Shown here: positions 25,384 to 34,035 of the stretch, piece by piece | How the letters are laid out: the number at the start of each line of letters is the position of its first letter | Numbering within the stretch: position 1 is the stretch's first letter | DNA from: Bacteroidia bacterium | Lineage (GTDB): Bacteria; Bacteroidota; Bacteroidia; UKL13-3 | Direction of reading: 5' to 3' | Length of the DNA stretch: 59,225 bases | Assembly (NCBI GenBank): GCA_025454975.1 | Contig: JALONK010000019.1 | Span: forward strand, 1-59,225 | The notes under the pieces: generated by a model | The model's database searches: none | What the model saw: only the letters and a program-made list of their open reading frames with translations | Told to the model about the DNA's origin: nothing | Translations under genes and position numbers: made by a program

Positions 25384-25872
25384 ATGAAAAAATTATTAGC
25401 ATTTATCATTGAATCCAACACGGATGATGCAGCCCAGATGGCATCAATATTAGGAGGTACAGGTAAATATGATACATTGGTATATTATTCAGTTAAAGAG
25501 TGTATACCACATTTAAATATTAAGCCTGATTTGATTGTATTAAACTATCATAATCAAGAAGAGCAAATGGAATTAACATCCCATTTAGCGCTACATCAAC
25601 AGTCGAAAAATTTGGTTATTCTTTCAACTAAGGAAGAAATCAGGCACTTGTTATCACAGTCGAACCTACCCAACCATGTAGTTGATGTTGTGGTTAAAAA
25701 TGAATGGGCTGATATGCAGTTGGAGCGAATTGCTGCCAATTTTTACAGCATGAATTCTTTAGTGTTATCAAATACGGCATTACTGGAAGAAGTTAGATCA
25801 GAGCGTAAAAACATGTTATTGTTTTTAGGGATATTAATAGCCTTGTTCTCAGCCAGTATTATATATCAGTAG
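25384..25872 (+). CDS. Tail-anchored receiver-like protein with Asp-to-Asn change
   Basis: A 162-aa protein. Residues 1-125 follow the receiver pattern: KKLLAFIIESNTDD, then PDLIVLNYHNQ with Asn54 at the phosphosite, LVILSTKEE, and a Lys in VVKNEW. The extreme C-terminus (about 144-162) is a single hydrophobic segment, LLFLGILIALFSASIIYQ, that would anchor it to the inner membrane from the cytoplasmic side. The acidic-pocket residues are reduced (Glu10-Ser11). A TTG at 25357 adds 9 residues, but the ATG is preferred. Probably a non-phosphorylatable signalling adaptor; function is inferred. Confidence 0.7.
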   Translation: MKKLLAFIIESNTDDAAQMASILGGTGKYDTLVYYSVKECIPHLNIKPDLIVLNYHNQEEQMELTSHLALHQQSKNLVILSTKEEIRHLLSQSNLPNHVVDVVVKNEWADMQLERIAANFYSMNSLVLSNTALLEEVRSERKNMLLFLGILIALFSASIIYQ

Positions 25873-25897
25873 ACGTTTACCGTCTACTGATTTTTGT
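25867..25897. terminator. Shared terminator containing both stop codons
   Basis: CAGTAGACG (25867-25875) and CGTCTACTG (25881-25889) pair perfectly around a 5-nt loop, followed by TTTTTG on the plus strand. The TAG stop of the receiver-like gene (25870-25872) and the TAG stop of the minus-strand RHH gene (25884-25886) are both inside the stem. Confidence 0.8.
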
Positions 25898-26060
25898 TTT
25901 TGGTTGGTTTTAAACGGCCACTTTCTTTAAGTTGTTTGTTTAACATCCATTCTATCTGTCCATTTACAGATCGAAATTCGTCGGCCGCCCATTTTTCAAT
26001 GGCACCCATCATCTCTTTACTGATACGTAAGGCAAATGCTTTTTTTTCAGTATCACTCAT
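25884..26060 (-). CDS. Small ribbon-helix-helix (Arc-like) DNA-binding protein
   Basis: A 58-aa ORF from ATG at 26060. It reads MSDTEKKAFALRIS, a beta-strand of the Arc/MetJ type, then KEMMGAIEKWAADEF and SVNGQIEWMLNKQLKESG, two helices with the SxNxxI/E turn of ribbon-helix-helix repressors. A Lys-rich tail follows. It lies 11 bp downstream of the PH-like membrane protein gene and is the last gene of the SPFH operon. It probably regulates that operon through the TGATAT boxes near its promoter, which is inference. Confidence 0.82.
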   Translation of the reverse strand: MSDTEKKAFALRISKEMMGAIEKWAADEFRSVNGQIEWMLNKQLKESGRLKPTKNKNQ

Positions 26061-26071
26061 GTGCTCTGATA

Positions 26072-26569
26072 TTATGCTGTTACGTTGATACCATATTTGT
26101 TTTTCAGGTAAATTAAATAGGCATTTAATTGGTCACCTCTTTGTGTTCCAATCATTATGATGTGGTCATTATTTAAGGTTACTTCCAAGCCTGTAACACC
26201 ATAAACATTATAAGCTACCCTGTCTTTTCTCCATCTTTTCCTGTATCCCCATCCGCCATATTCACTTAAAGGTTCAAACTGTTTAACCTTTGCTTCTTTT
26301 ACATCTTCCCATAAAATTTCTTTCTTTTTTACAAAGGGCAACTTAAAGTCAATTTGAATTCTTTTCTCATCAATAATGGTTTCCATGCCCATTAACGATA
26401 TGATTCCTACAACAAATAATGCAATTAGAATAGGGATTAAAATATAAATTAGAGGAGTGTCTTTCTGTGTTCCTATACCTACACTGATAGCAATAGGCAC
26501 GAACAACGATGGTAGAAATACGAACCACCAATGTTTAAAGAAGTTTTGTTTTTCGTTAAATGTTTCCAT
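26072..26569 (-). CDS. Small membrane protein with PH-like C-terminal domain
   Basis: A 165-aa protein with two hydrophobic segments (about 12-33 and 40-63) followed by a beta-rich cytoplasmic domain (about 65-165). The signs of a bacterial PH-like fold are ETIIDEKRIQIDF, ILWEDVKEAKV, and a closing helix DQLNAYLIYLKNKYG. I do not recognise a named family with certainty. It lies 5 bp after the SPFH gene and 11 bp before the RHH gene, so the three are one unit. A membrane partner of the SPFH protein is the likely role. Confidence 0.72.
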   Translation of the reverse strand: METFNEKQNFFKHWWFVFLPSLFVPIAISVGIGTQKDTPLIYILIPILIALFVVGIISLMGMETIIDEKRIQIDFKLPFVKKKEILWEDVKEAKVKQFEPLSEYGGWGYRKRWRKDRVAYNVYGVTGLEVTLNNDHIIMIGTQRGDQLNAYLIYLKNKYGINVTA

Positions 26570-26574
26570 AATAG

Positions 26575-27429
26575 TTAAGAATGTAAAGTACCTGCATTAA
26601 TTACCGGATTGGCCGACTTATCACTACACAATACTACCATTAAATTGGAAACCATAGCGGCTTTTTTATCGTCATCCAATTCAATTATTTTTTCGGCAGA
26701 TAGTTTTTTAAGTGCAAGGTCGACCATGCCTACTGCACCTTCTACAATTTTAGTTCTAGCGGCAACAATTGCTGTTGCTTGCTGGCGTTGTAACATTGCT
26801 CCGGCAATTTCCGATGCATAAGCCAGATTGCTGATTCGCGCTTCAATTACTTCAATGCCTGCTATAAACAAACGTTCGCTTAGTTGATGTATGAGTTGTT
26901 CGTGAATTTCGTTTGCACCGCTTCTTAATGAAATCTCTGTTTGTTCGTCGTCAAAGTTGTCATAAGGATAGGTTCCGGCTAATTGGCGTATGGCCGACTC
27001 ACTTTGAATTTTTACAAAACTTTCGTATTCATTTACTTCAAAGGCTGCCTTGAAAGTGTCGGCAACGCGCCATACCAATACAATACCAATCATAATCGGA
27101 TTACCCAATTTGTCATTCACTTTAATGGGCTGACTATCGTTATTTCTTGCCCTTAAAGATATTTTTTTCTTCACAAAAAAAGGATTCATCCAAAAGAATC
27201 CATTAGTTCTAACTGTTCCTTTATATTCTCCAAAAAGAATCAAAACAACTGACTCGTTTGGGTTAACAATAAAGAATCCAATCATTAAAAAAAGAGATAA
27301 AATAATTGACACTAATCCCGGGGCAATTAGTTTAAAAGCCAGCATGGTTGCACCGCTTGCTATACCCAATAATGTGATCAACAACATTAAAAAACCTGAT
27401 GAAGGTTGAGTGATTTTTTCGTTTTTCAT
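26575..27429 (-). CDS. SPFH/band-7 membrane protein
   Basis: A 284-aa member of the SPFH (stomatin/prohibitin/flotillin) superfamily. Two hydrophobic N-terminal segments (about 12-55) precede the SPFH domain with NPNESVVLILFGEY, VRTNGFFWMNPF and the RARNNDSQPIKVND segment. The C-terminal helical region has IEVIEARISNLAYA and AAARTK-like coiled coil with AMLQRQQATAIVAARTKIVE. Such proteins form membrane microdomain scaffolds and cage-like oligomers. It heads a three-gene operon with its own promoter (27451-27482). Confidence 0.88.
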   Translation of the reverse strand: MKNEKITQPSSGFLMLLITLLGIASGATMLAFKLIAPGLVSIILSLFLMIGFFIVNPNESVVLILFGEYKGTVRTNGFFWMNPFFVKKKISLRARNNDSQPIKVNDKLGNPIMIGIVLVWRVADTFKAAFEVNEYESFVKIQSESAIRQLAGTYPYDNFDDEQTEISLRSGANEIHEQLIHQLSERLFIAGIEVIEARISNLAYASEIAGAMLQRQQATAIVAARTKIVEGAVGMVDLALKKLSAEKIIELDDDKKAAMVSNLMVVLCSDKSANPVINAGTLHS

Positions 27430-27431
27430 AA

Positions 27432-27450
27432 TGATATTAAAATGATATCA
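27432..27450. promoter_or_regulatory. Tandem TGATAT boxes, possible RHH operator
   Basis: TGATAT occurs at 27432-27437 and 27443-27448, exactly 11 bp apart, and the second is part of the palindrome TGATATCA. They lie between the -7 box and the SPFH start codon, over the expected transcription start. Eleven-bp phasing is typical of ribbon-helix-helix half-sites, and the operon encodes such a protein. Confidence 0.45.
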
Positions 27451-27482
27451 CAAAGATATAAATATTTTTTTATTATTTACAA
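27451..27482 (-). promoter_or_regulatory. Bacteroidota-type promoter of the SPFH operon
   Basis: Read on the minus strand: TTG at 27482-27480, a 21-bp spacer, and TATCTTTG at 27458-27451, an exact TAnnTTTG. The start codon at 27429 is 22 bp downstream. Confidence 0.7.
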
Positions 27483-27584
27483 CCGTTGTTTAATTATTTA
27501 CACTATCGGAAAGAGATTTGGATGAGTGGTTCGTACGATTGATAATTAACTTTAATCGAAATGAGCTAAATTGCGGCACTATTT

Positions 27585-29663
27585 ATGACAACACCTAAAA
27601 GATATTTAGTTACAGCGGCATTGCCTTACGCTAACGGACCTGTGCATATTGGTCACCTGGCCGGATGTTATTTACCGGCAGATATTTATGTGAGGTACCT
27701 GAAGCTTAAAGATAAAGATGTAGTGTTTATTTGTGGTAGCGATGAACATGGTGTGCCCATTACGATTAAAGCTAAAAAGGAAGGTGTAACCCCGCAGCAA
27801 GTGGTAGATAAATATGATGCATTAATGAAAAATGCATTTGCTGAATTTGGTATACAATTTTCTTATTATGGAAGAACTTCCTCTGCTACCCATCATCAAA
27901 CAGCAAAAGATTTCTTCAAAACATTATATGATAAAGGGGTATTTAAAGAAGAAATAACAAACCAATATTACGATGAGCAAGCAGGTCAGTTTTTAGCTGA
28001 TCGTTATATCGTTGGAACCTGCCCGCGTTGCGGAAATCCTAATGCCTACGGCGATCAATGTGAAAAATGCGGGACTAGTTTAAATCCAACCGATTTAATT
28101 AATCCGAAATCAACCTTAAGCGGAGCAACGCCTGTGTTAAAAGAGACTAAAAATTGGTTTTTACCGATGGGTGAATTGCAACAAACCGAAACTTTTAAAA
28201 ATTATATTACACGTTTTGATCATTGGAAAACCAACATTAAAGGGCAATGCCAAAGTTGGTTGTCTGAGGGTTTACAATCACGCGCCATGACTCGTGATTT
28301 GGACTGGGGTGTTCCTGTTCCTGTGGAAGGTGCAGATGGTAAGGTTTTATATGTTTGGTTTGATGCTCCGATTGGATATATAAGCGCAACAAAAGAGTAT
28401 TATAACCAATCAAACGAATGGGAGAAATATTGGAAACAAGAGGACACACAATTAGTCCATTTTATTGGAAAGGATAATATCGTATTTCATGCTATTATAT
28501 TTCCAATGATGTTGATGTCGCATGGTGGCTTTAAATTACCTGATCAAATACCTGCCAATGAATTTTTAAATTTAGAAGGCGATAAAATATCAACAAGCCG
28601 AAACTGGGCGGTTTGGTTGCATGAATATTTAAAAGATTTTCCGGGTAGGGAAGATGAATTAAGATATGTATTGACCGCTATTGCACCTGAAACCAAAGAC
28701 AGTGAATTTACTTGGAAAGATTATCAAACACGTGTGAACAGTGAATTAGTAAGCATACTTGGCAACTTTGTTAATAGAGTAATGGTACTTACTGAAAAAT
28801 ACTATCTGGGAGTTGTTCCTACATCAAAAAAATTTACTGATGAAGTTTTAAAATCAGCACAGTCAACAGCATTGTTAGCTGTGAGTTCTTCTATAACCCA
28901 AATGGAAACATATATCGAGTCGTTTAGGTTGCGAGATGCACAAGCTGAATTAATGAATATTGCAAGAGCAGGTAATAAATACTTAGCCGAAACTGAACCA
29001 TGGAAACTGGTTAAAACAAACAAAGAAGCAGTTGAAGGAATTATGTTTGATGCCTTACAGATTTGTGCTAAATTGGCCATTGCAGCTCAACCTTTTTTAC
29101 CCTTTACATCAGCTCGTTTACAGGCAATGTTAAATATAAATAATATTGAGTTTTCATCAATTTATAATGATATTGTGCTTCCTAGTGGGAATCAATTAAA
29201 ACCTGCTTCTATATTATTCAAGCAGGTTGAAGATGCGGAAATTCAACCACAACTTGATCGTTTAGCCAAAATTAAAAAAGATAATGAAACAAACGATACA
29301 ACAGCTTCCGGAGCTGCTAGTTTAAAGCAGGTAAAAGAAGATATTTCGTACGAAGATTTTGATAAAATTGATTTACGTGTAGGTAAAATATTACAAGCTG
29401 AACGTGTACCTAAAGCAGATAAATTATTAAAGCTTACTGTTGACTTAGGATTTGAGAAACGAACCATTTTAAGTGGTATAGCCGCTTATTACCAACCCGA
29501 AGAGTTAATTGGTAAATCTGTTACCGTAGTTGCTAATCTTGCTCCAAGAAAAATAAGAGGCATTGAAAGTCAAGGCATGCTATTAATGGCAGGTAATGAT
29601 ATTGATAAATTGTACAGCGTTGGTCCGGAACAAGAAATTGAACCCGGCAGTATCGTAAAATAA
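27585..29663 (+). CDS. metG: Methionyl-tRNA synthetase with C-terminal tRNA-binding domain
   Basis: A 692-aa class I synthetase that charges tRNA-Met, including the initiator. The catalytic domain has [16 protein letters not shown] with the HIGH signature, the zinc knuckle [18 protein letters not shown], and KISTS as the KMSKS loop. A helical anticodon domain follows, then a Thr/Ser-rich linker and an EMAPII-like OB-fold tRNA-binding domain (about 585-692) with [20 protein letters not shown] and [18 protein letters not shown], which also mediates dimerisation. Length is as in E. coli-type MetG. It is a single gene, divergent from the SPFH operon. Confidence 0.97.
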   Translation: MTTPKRYLVTAALPYANGPVHIGHLAGCYLPADIYVRYLKLKDKDVVFICGSDEHGVPITIKAKKEGVTPQQVVDKYDALMKNAFAEFGIQFSYYGRTSSATHHQTAKDFFKTLYDKGVFKEEITNQYYDEQAGQFLADRYIVGTCPRCGNPNAYGDQCEKCGTSLNPTDLINPKSTLSGATPVLKETKNWFLPMGELQQTETFKNYITRFDHWKTNIKGQCQSWLSEGLQSRAMTRDLDWGVPVPVEGADGKVLYVWFDAPIGYISATKEYYNQSNEWEKYWKQEDTQLVHFIGKDNIVFHAIIFPMMLMSHGGFKLPDQIPANEFLNLEGDKISTSRNWAVWLHEYLKDFPGREDELRYVLTAIAPETKDSEFTWKDYQTRVNSELVSILGNFVNRVMVLTEKYYLGVVPTSKKFTDEVLKSAQSTALLAVSSSITQMETYIESFRLRDAQAELMNIARAGNKYLAETEPWKLVKTNKEAVEGIMFDALQICAKLAIAAQPFLPFTSARLQAMLNINNIEFSSIYNDIVLPSGNQLKPASILFKQVEDAEIQPQLDRLAKIKKDNETNDTTASGAASLKQVKEDISYEDFDKIDLRVGKILQAERVPKADKLLKLTVDLGFEKRTILSGIAAYYQPEELIGKSVTVVANLAPRKIRGIESQGMLLMAGNDIDKLYSVGPEQEIEPGSIVK

Positions 29664-29735
29664 TCTTCCTTTTTTAGGTTTGGAAATTATACCGTTAGAG
29701 GTTAAATTCACGTTAACCAATAAACAGGTATTTTT

Positions 29736-30434
29736 ATGAAAACATTAAACGTTGATTGGTTTTATACCAACCTGCCTGATACGGAATACAAACGTTATAT
29801 TTTACTGGCATATTTGCAAAGTGTGCATGCTGAGTTTAATCACTTGCATTTGTATCCTGCATTAGCTGATTTAATTAAACATTACAACAACCTTCAGCAA
29901 TTTAAAAAACAAAAAGAACAGCTTTATCAATCATTTCCGGATTATATATCGTCTATTGATTTGAAACATTTTCATGTTAATTTAACGAAACAAATTACCG
30001 ACGATGAGCTTATGAAACATTTGGATGAAGTTATTGAATATAGTATTCCATTAATGCAAAAACATTTAGACGAAGGCAAAGAGTTATACGAATTTATCGA
30101 GCGGGAAATTGAGCTGATTCCTATTGGTATTTTACCGATATACCGAAAGGAAGGTTATTTAATGTTTAAACGTGAACAAATTTTGGTTTATGAATATGAA
30201 CTGAAGTTATTTGAGCATGCCAGCGAAATCTTTAGGAGTATAAGTACCAAATTTATTACTGATTATCATTTGAGTTTTTTACATACAGCTGAGTATATAA
30301 AACGTGATATAATTAATCAAAATAAAAAGTTACCTAATCCTGCGTTTTTTTATGTCGAGTCGGCACACGATTATCCTGTACATACAACAGTATTACCCAT
30401 AACAAAAAGGCTGCTATTGCAATATGTTGCATAG
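29736..30434 (+). CDS. Conserved hypothetical protein
   Basis: A 232-aa soluble, mainly helical protein with no signal peptide or membrane segment and no motif I can name. It is rich in Tyr, His and Leu, with a long charged helix EVIEYSIPLMQKHLDEGK and a beta-looking middle part GILPIYRKEGYLMFKRE. Codon use and length argue for a real gene. It follows metG by 72 bp and may be read through from it. Its stop codon lies within a terminator hairpin. Confidence 0.75.
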   Translation: MKTLNVDWFYTNLPDTEYKRYILLAYLQSVHAEFNHLHLYPALADLIKHYNNLQQFKKQKEQLYQSFPDYISSIDLKHFHVNLTKQITDDELMKHLDEVIEYSIPLMQKHLDEGKELYEFIEREIELIPIGILPIYRKEGYLMFKREQILVYEYELKLFEHASEIFRSISTKFITDYHLSFLHTAEYIKRDIINQNKKLPNPAFFYVESAHDYPVHTTVLPITKRLLLQYVA

Positions 30435-30443
30435 CAGCCTTTG
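30404..30443. terminator. Bidirectional terminator between convergent genes
   Basis: AAAGGCTGCTAT (30406-30417) pairs with ATAGCAGCCTTT (30431-30442). The plus-strand gene stops inside it at 30434 and the minus-strand T9SS gene ends at 30465. Confidence 0.75.
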
Positions 30444-30464
30444 CTATTAAAATTTAAAAATAAA

Positions 30465-31307
30465 TTATCTGTTAACTAGCAATTGTTTTGTAATTGTTTG
30501 TCCATTACATGAAACGGCAAGAATATAATTTCCCGAGGCATAATCTGATAAATCGAAGGATTGATTATTGTATCCTGCCGGTGTAAACTTATCAAACAAT
30601 AAATAGCTTTCACTTCCATTAATGGCATAAAGTCTTATCTTTAGTTGTCCGCTCACAGGAATGTTAAACCTTACATGTAATTGGTCGCTTGTGGGATTTG
30701 GATAAACTGATACATCCGTAATCCAATTTTTTTCTTTTAAACCTACTACCCCTTCTTTATATAATGTAAGGGTTGATAAGTAAGTAACATCACTTGGTTT
30801 ATGTCCTTCGTGATTATTATTAAACGCTCCCCAAAAGGTTACCTTTTTAGTATCATCGGTTGGTGCAATCCAATCAAAATACCAGACCATTGAATCGCGG
30901 CTTCTTACACCTCCACTTCTGTAAGTTACATATTTACCATTTTCTCCAACTAATTGAGTTTTTACTGTATCTGTTACGATTAAAGTACCTTGTAAATTTC
31001 CTTGGGAATCTTGCGGTGAAACTTGAAAGCCGAATATGGTTGAAGTAATTCCGACATTTAATGCTCTTATAGTGTAACGCTGACCGGGAACAAATCCGGT
31101 TGCGGGTACATTTGATGAAATCCAATTATTTACCCTAAAAGTATTACCTCCATGACAAACTGTGCAATCTTTTAAACTGTCGCCGGGAGAACCTGTATGT
31201 CCTGGAACAGTTCCATCTCGTTGTTTAAAACGTGAAGTGAAATCAAAGGATTGTAAACCCATTACTAAAGTAATTCCTGCTAATAATGTGTATATCAATT
31301 TTTTCAT
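30465..31307 (-). CDS. Secreted T9SS protein with CXXCH motif
   Basis: A 280-aa secreted protein. Signal peptide residues about 1-20; then GHTGSPGD and CTVCHGG (Cys48, Cys51, His52), the CXXCH c-type heme attachment pattern. A beta-sandwich follows (about 60-190, with GQRYTIRALNVG, GFQVSPQD and VTFWGAFNNNHEGH), resembling the Reeler-like choice-of-anchor family that carries this motif in Bacteroidota. The C-terminal 80 residues are a T9SS sorting domain with VSVYPNPTSDQLHVRF and SGNYILAV. Whether heme is bound is not known; one CXXCH without a clear distal ligand could also bind a metal. Monocistronic. Confidence 0.82.
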   Translation of the reverse strand: MKKLIYTLLAGITLVMGLQSFDFTSRFKQRDGTVPGHTGSPGDSLKDCTVCHGGNTFRVNNWISSNVPATGFVPGQRYTIRALNVGITSTIFGFQVSPQDSQGNLQGTLIVTDTVKTQLVGENGKYVTYRSGGVRSRDSMVWYFDWIAPTDDTKKVTFWGAFNNNHEGHKPSDVTYLSTLTLYKEGVVGLKEKNWITDVSVYPNPTSDQLHVRFNIPVSGQLKIRLYAINGSESYLLFDKFTPAGYNNQSFDLSDYASGNYILAVSCNGQTITKQLLVNR

Positions 31308-31546
31308 ATATAAGAATTTGCGCTAATCTAAAATTTTTTGATGACCATAACAAATAAAACGGATTTTAAACACTTTCAAAAGTATTGCTAATAACAGACA
31401 TCGGTTTGAGCAAGATTTTTATTCATGATTATGATTTTTTATAGGCTGCTTGACAAAATCAAATATAATAGTACATTCGCAGGTCGAAAATTTAAGCTAT
31501 TTTAGCCTAAGTTGCGCACGTACAAATTTTGAATCGAAACATATAA

Positions 31547-32593
31547 ATGAAGTTATCACAATTTAAGTTCAATTTCACCGAAAGTTTAATTGCCAAGCAT
31601 CCTGCCGATGTAAGGCATGAAAGTAAAATGATGGTTTTAGACCGCAAAAAGGGCAAAATTGAACACAAAACTTTTAAAGATATCCTTGACTACTTTGATG
31701 ACAGGGATGTAATGATTGCCAACAATACAAAAGTATTTCCTGCCAGGTTATATGGCAGCAAAGAAAAAACCGGTGCGAAAATCGAAGTCTTTTTGCTTCG
31801 TGAACTTAATAAGGAAATGAAGTTGTGGGACGTGTTGGTTGATCCTGCGCGTAAAATTCGTGTAGGTAATAAACTTTATTTTGGTGATGATACCTTAGTT
31901 GCTGAAGTAGTAGATAATACAACTTCAAGGGGAAGAACGATAAGGTTTTTGTTTGACGGAAGTGATGAAGAACTGTGGAAGTTAATTGAAAAGTTAGGAG
32001 AGATGCCCATTCCACGCTACCTATCACGTCAGGTTGAAAAGGCAGATAAAGATCGTTTCCAAACCATTTTTGCGAAACACATCGGAGCAGTTAGTCCGCC
32101 TAGTGCAGGCCTACATTTTACCAAAGAACTTATGATGCGTTTGGAAATTAAAGGTGTTACATTTACTGATGTTACGGTTCATAATGGTTTAGGAGCATTT
32201 CGTCCGGTTGAGGTAGAAGACTTAACTAAGCATAAAATGGATAGTGAGTACTTTGATATTCCTTTAGAAACAACCAAAATTGTAAACCGAGCGTTAGATG
32301 ATAAAAGAAAGGTGTGTGCTATTGGGTCGTCTGTAATGCGTGCAATTGAATCATCAGTTTCATCAACTGATAGGTTAAATATTAATAAAGGTTGGACGGA
32401 TAAATTTATTTTCCCGCACCACGACTTTAAAATTGCAAATGCCATGATTACTAATTTTCATCCGCCTGAATCAACTCTGTTAATGATGAGCGCCGCATTT
32501 GCAGGATATGACGAATTAATGGAGGCCTACAATGAGGCTGTGAAAAAGAAATATAAATTTATGGTTTATGGAGATGCATTACTGATCATCTAA
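31547..32593 (+). CDS. queA: S-adenosylmethionine:tRNA ribosyltransferase-isomerase
   Basis: A 348-aa QueA, the enzyme that transfers the ribosyl part of SAM to 7-aminomethyl-7-deazaguanine at the wobble base of tRNA to form epoxyqueuosine. Family landmarks: the start [29 protein letters not shown], the conserved [26 protein letters not shown] and the C-terminal [19 protein letters not shown]. Full length. It stands alone with a strong terminator directly after it. No other queuosine genes are in the window. Confidence 0.97.
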   Translation: MKLSQFKFNFTESLIAKHPADVRHESKMMVLDRKKGKIEHKTFKDILDYFDDRDVMIANNTKVFPARLYGSKEKTGAKIEVFLLRELNKEMKLWDVLVDPARKIRVGNKLYFGDDTLVAEVVDNTTSRGRTIRFLFDGSDEELWKLIEKLGEMPIPRYLSRQVEKADKDRFQTIFAKHIGAVSPPSAGLHFTKELMMRLEIKGVTFTDVTVHNGLGAFRPVEVEDLTKHKMDSEYFDIPLETTKIVNRALDDKRKVCAIGSSVMRAIESSVSSTDRLNINKGWTDKFIFPHHDFKIANAMITNFHPPESTLLMMSAAFAGYDELMEAYNEAVKKKYKFMVYGDALLII

Positions 32594-32612
32594 TCAATAA
32601 TCCAATTAAAAC

Positions 32613-32649
32613 AAAAAACCGGATGCGTTATGGTATCCGGTTTTTTTTT
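32613..32649 (+). terminator. Terminator of queA
   Basis: AAAAACCGGAT (32614-32624) pairs with ATCCGGTTTTT (32635-32645) around a 10-nt loop and runs into nine or more T. Confidence 0.88.
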
Positions 32650-32706
32650 ATGCACTTATTTTAAATTAATATAACATTAAAATCAGATGGTTATATTTGT
32701 TATGTC

Positions 32707-33234
32707 ATGAAACTATTAATTGCAACATTTGCGGCATTAACCTGTATGGTTTGTGCAGCGCACGCATCGGATACACTAAAGGTAAACGGTGCAAAAAAAA
32801 CCATTTCATATGGAAAATTAACCATTACAGGTTCTACTACTATTAAACAAATTATGGATCGTATAGGCAAACCCTCAAGAATTTATAAAATGGCAGGCGT
32901 TGATCGAATTTACGTGTATGATAGCTTAGGGTTAAGTTTTGATATTGGGAAAAATAAAACTCAAATGGTTGAACAGGTTTATATAACCATGCAATCATTA
33001 AAAGATAAACGACATGCAAACCTTAACTTTAAAGGAGTACTGATGATTGATGGCATACTAATTAATGCCCAAAGCGGTGATAAAATAATAACAAGTAAAA
33101 CTTCATTTAAAGAATTGAATTGTTTTTCATCTTTGTGTGCATCAAATAATGGCAGTGGATTTTCTGCTTCATTTAACTTTACCAATGAAACAAGAAACCA
33201 ACTTGCCATAATTACATTTGGGTATAAAAAATAA
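32707..33234 (+). CDS. Secreted protein of unknown function
   Basis: A 175-aa protein with a signal peptide (MKLLIATFAALTCMVCAAHAS, cleavage near 20). The mature part has GKLTITGSTTIKQIMDRIGKPSRIYK and YVYDSLGLSFDIG, the layout of a small domain seen in Bacteroidota periplasmic proteins where a GKP segment is followed by YxYDxLGL. I cannot give a function. Two Cys in the C-terminal half (LNCFSSLCAS) could form a disulfide. It lies 5 bp before the tRNA-binding protein gene, probably in one transcript. Confidence 0.75.
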   Translation: MKLLIATFAALTCMVCAAHASDTLKVNGAKKTISYGKLTITGSTTIKQIMDRIGKPSRIYKMAGVDRIYVYDSLGLSFDIGKNKTQMVEQVYITMQSLKDKRHANLNFKGVLMIDGILINAQSGDKIITSKTSFKELNCFSSLCASNNGSGFSASFNFTNETRNQLAIITFGYKK

Positions 33235-33239
33235 CCAAC

Positions 33240-33572
33240 ATGCTTGCATCGCCTGATCAATTTTTTGATATAGAAATAAAAGTTGGCACCATTGTTAAAG
33301 CCAATACATTTGTTGCTGCCAAAAAGCCCGCTTACCAATTGTTGATTGATTTTGGAGATATAGGACTTAAAAAATCATCAGCTCAAATTACTGATTTATA
33401 TACACCTGAGAGTTTAGTAGGTAAACAGGTGTTGGCAGTGGTTAACTTTCCGCCAAAACAAATTGCTAATTTTCTAAGTGAGGTTTTGGTCTTAGGATTA
33501 ACTAATGCCTCGGGCGAAGTTATTTTAATTTCACCCGACTGTGAAGTTGAGAATGGTTTGCGACTAAGTTGA
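33240..33572 (+). CDS. csaA: CsaA-like tRNA-binding domain protein
   Basis: A 110-aa stand-alone EMAPII-like OB-fold domain. It has FFDIEIKVGTIVKA, YQLLIDFGDIGLKKSSAQIT, VNFPPKQIANFLSEVLVLG and LISPDCEVENG, the full CsaA pattern, and is related to the C-terminal domain of MetG. CsaA dimers bind tRNA and have been described as having export-related chaperone activity in other bacteria. Its 3' end overlaps the convergent HsdR-N gene by 9 bp. Confidence 0.9.
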   Translation: MLASPDQFFDIEIKVGTIVKANTFVAAKKPAYQLLIDFGDIGLKKSSAQITDLYTPESLVGKQVLAVVNFPPKQIANFLSEVLVLGLTNASGEVILISPDCEVENGLRLS

Positions 33573-34013
33573 GAATGGATAATTAGGAATTTTTGCAGCA
33601 ATGGTATAATCCGTATAGTTTTCAGCATAGGTGCAGAATAATAATTCAACACCATTGGTGATTAATAAATGTGGCACTTGAAGCGATTGGTTGTAAATGG
33701 CAGCTTGTCTAAATGTTTCATTAGAAAGGGATACGTCAGGTGATTTACATTCGGCTAATAGAATGGGTTTGCCTAAATTATTGAATACAAGCACATCAAA
33801 GCGTTTTTGTAAACCATTAATTATCAATCCTTTTTCAATTGCTATTAATGACGCAGCGCAACCGCATGTATCAATTAAGTAGCGAACAAGATGTTGGCGG
33901 ACCCATTCTTCCGGGGTTAGCACTACGAACTTTTTACGAATAATATCGAAAATGCAGGATCTGTTTTTATCCTGTTTAATATTAAACTTATATGAGGGAA
34001 AAATCAACTGCAT
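33564..34013 (-). CDS. Type I restriction enzyme R N-terminal-like nuclease domain protein
   Basis: A 149-aa stand-alone HSDR_N domain of the PD-(D/E)XK superfamily. Visible: LTPEEWVRQHLVRYLI (helix with the conserved Glu), KRFDVLVFN with Asp73, PILLAECKSP with Glu88 and Lys90, and FRQAAIYNQSL plus LLITNG. All catalytic positions are present, so nuclease activity is possible, but there are no methylase, specificity or helicase genes nearby, so this is not a complete restriction system. It is divergently transcribed from holA with 22 bp between start codons. Confidence 0.82.
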   Translation of the reverse strand: MQLIFPSYKFNIKQDKNRSCIFDIIRKKFVVLTPEEWVRQHLVRYLIDTCGCAASLIAIEKGLIINGLQKRFDVLVFNNLGKPILLAECKSPDVSLSNETFRQAAIYNQSLQVPHLLITNGVELLFCTYAENYTDYTIAAKIPNYPFST

Positions 34014-34035
34014 TGATTACTATTGTAAAACCAAA

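Noticed and set aside
25894-26088. 64-aa plus-strand ORF
   Set aside because: It is the antisense of the 58-aa ribbon-helix-helix gene, which has clear motifs and operon spacing.
31450-31469. TTGACA and TATAAT upstream of queA as a sigma-70 promoter
   Set aside because: The two boxes are only 8 bp apart, and the window's promoters follow the Bacteroidota form.
33564-34013. Evidence for a type I restriction-modification system
   Set aside because: Only the HsdR N-terminal domain is present; there is no HsdM, HsdS or motor domain.
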